NCBI RefSeq assembly: GCF_046197875.1
Contig: NZ_CP166991.1
Span: 1-64,000 of the forward strand
Direction: 5' to 3'
Length of the DNA: 64,000 nt
From: Methanobrevibacter_A acididurans
GTDB lineage: Archaea; Methanobacteriota; Methanobacteria; Methanobacteriales; Methanobacteriaceae
This document shows, piece by piece, positions 63,379 through 64,000 of this stretch. The position numbers and the translations under genes were made by a program. The notes under the pieces were generated by a model. The model was given only the letters and a program-made list of their open reading frames with translations. It was not told the DNA's origin and searched no databases. Every line of letters starts with the position of its first letter. The stretch's first letter is position 1.

Positions 63379-63525
63379 TTATTTAATATTTAATTCTTTT
63401 AAAATTTTATCTCTTTCTTTTTTTAAACCTTCTAATCTAGCTTCATCAGTACATCCATCTTTTTCTAACTTGGCTAATGTAGTTGTTATTGCTTGTAATG
63501 TTGTTTCTAATTGATTAACTGGCAT
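63379..63525 (-). CDS. 48-residue helical protein of unknown function
   Basis: A small gene with a strong ribosome-binding site (AGGAGG, complement of about 63532-63537) before ATG 63525. It encodes MPVNQLETTLQAITTTLAKL, then EKDGCTDEARLEGLKKERDK, then ILKELNIK. One helix hairpin or short coiled coil with a single Cys at the turn is expected. It lies between surE and an LSm gene. I do not recognise the family; frame, start signal and amino-acid usage support a real gene. Confidence 0.75.
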   Translation of the reverse strand: MPVNQLETTLQAITTTLAKLEKDGCTDEARLEGLKKERDKILKELNIK

Positions 63526-63693
63526 TATTTTCCTCCTATTTTTTATTATTTATATATTTAAAAAAACTATCTTATATATTAATTGGTTGGTGTTATTACT
63601 AACATTAATTTTTTTACTTAGTAAAATGTAAATAAATTTATATAATAAGCTTAATAATATTATAAAAAATACTATTTTAGGAGAATAAAATAA

Positions 63694-63894
63694 ATGAATG
63701 ATGATAGTTTTCAAGTAAGTAAACAATTTTCTGATTTTAAAGGTAAAAATGTTTTAATTGGTTTAAAAAATTGGGAAGAAATAGAAGGTAAAATAATCAG
63801 TATTGATAACTTTTTAAATACTGTTTTAGAATCTGAAGGAAATTTAAATGTAATTAAAGGTGGAAAAATAGCTTTTATATCTGTAAAAAAATAA
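63694..63894 (+). CDS. LSm (Sm-like archaeal) RNA-binding protein
   Basis: 66 residues. The Sm1 motif runs through FKGKNVLIGLKNWEEIEGKI then ISIDNFLNTVLE, and Sm2 is NVIKGGKIAFIS, where the usual IRG is IKG. Sm-like proteins form heptameric rings that bind U-rich RNA. AGGAGA lies eight bases before the ATG. It is rather divergent, so it may be a second, non-canonical paralogue. Confidence 0.85.
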   Translation: MNDDSFQVSKQFSDFKGKNVLIGLKNWEEIEGKIISIDNFLNTVLESEGNLNVIKGGKIAFISVKK

Positions 63895-63902
63895 TTAATT
63901 TA

Positions 63903-63940
63903 AATTCATCATATTATTTTGATGAATTAAATTTAATTTT
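63903..63940. terminator. terminator between convergent genes
   Basis: AATTCATC (63903-63910) pairs with GATGAATT (63921-63928); T-rich sequence follows on the plus strand, so it should end LSm transcripts and perhaps those of the gene from the right. Confidence 0.6.
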
Positions 63941-63949
63941 TAATTTTAA

Positions 63950-64000
63950 TTAATTTTCACATTCTTTTACTATAGCATTTCTTAATTCTTCAACATCATG
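63950..64000 (-). CDS. C-terminal end of a gene continuing beyond the window
   Basis: The last 16 codons before TAA (63950-63952) read HDVEELRNAIVKECEN on the minus strand. The length is too short for identification. Position after a shared terminator supports a real 3' end. Confidence 0.4.
   Translation of the reverse strand, partial: HDVEELRNAIVKECEN

Overview
The window is a very AT-rich (roughly 70-75 % A+T by eye) piece of a methanogenic archaeal chromosome. Orc1/Cdc6, archaeal ThrRS, an LSm protein, CTP-type riboflavin kinase, DUF63 and ModE-like genes mark it as archaeal. F420-dependent methylene-H4MPT dehydrogenase (mtd), methanogenesis marker 12, the coenzyme F430 gene cfbB and a Fae-Hps fusion mark it as a methanogen. 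Gene content and base composition fit Methanobacteriales, most like Methanosphaera (Methanobrevibacter is the alternative). That placement is inference from recognised families, not from a search. The window begins exactly at the start codon of orc1/cdc6, so a replication origin may lie just outside it.

1-14 kb: orc1/cdc6 faces a compact minus-strand operon (hisG, a fumarylacetoacetate-hydrolase-family enzyme, a flavodoxin, pyrB). Then come an adenosine-type deaminase, thiol:fumarate reductase subunit A, and the divergent FMN-synthesis pair ribB/ribK. A textbook FMN riboswitch precedes ribB. Next are a cobyric-acid-synthase-like protein with its two domains in swapped order, gatA, a HAD phosphatase and a TIM-barrel isomerase-like protein.

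14-32 kb: a PadR regulator, ABC exporter and PQQ-propeller operon; leuA; a DUF63/PHP/DUF1786 operon; an intact IS1182-like element inserted 27 bp upstream of DUF1786; an uncharacterised gene with an apparent frameshift; a radical SAM/HhH protein; cfbB; a coiled-coil gene behind a repeat-rich 560-bp non-coding stretch; and two surface-polysaccharide genes.

32-44 kb: mtd, hisB, a 2[4Fe-4S] ferredoxin that lacks any ATG/GTG/TTG start, a ModE-like regulator, a flippase, an Isf-like flavoprotein, a second coiled-coil protein, Fae-Hps and thrS. A barnase/barstar pair follows, then a TrmB-type regulator divergent from hybrid-cluster protein (hcp) and a cupin.

44-64 kb: branched-chain amino-acid synthesis genes scattered among other genes (ilvD, ilvB-ilvN, ilvC, ilvE), signal peptidase, argS, a B12-binding radical SAM enzyme, a universal stress protein, argF, purD, carbonic anhydrase, methanogenesis marker 12, uppP, tRNA-Val(UAC), an Mrr-like membrane protein, surE, a 48-residue protein, an LSm protein and the end of a further gene.

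The most notable items are the barnase/barstar pair with all catalytic residues present, the bacterial-type FMN riboswitch between ribB and ribK, the ferredoxin with a probable AUU start, and the permuted GATase/P-loop protein. The IS insertion that separates an operon from its promoter region and several unexplained repeat or hairpin elements also merit attention.
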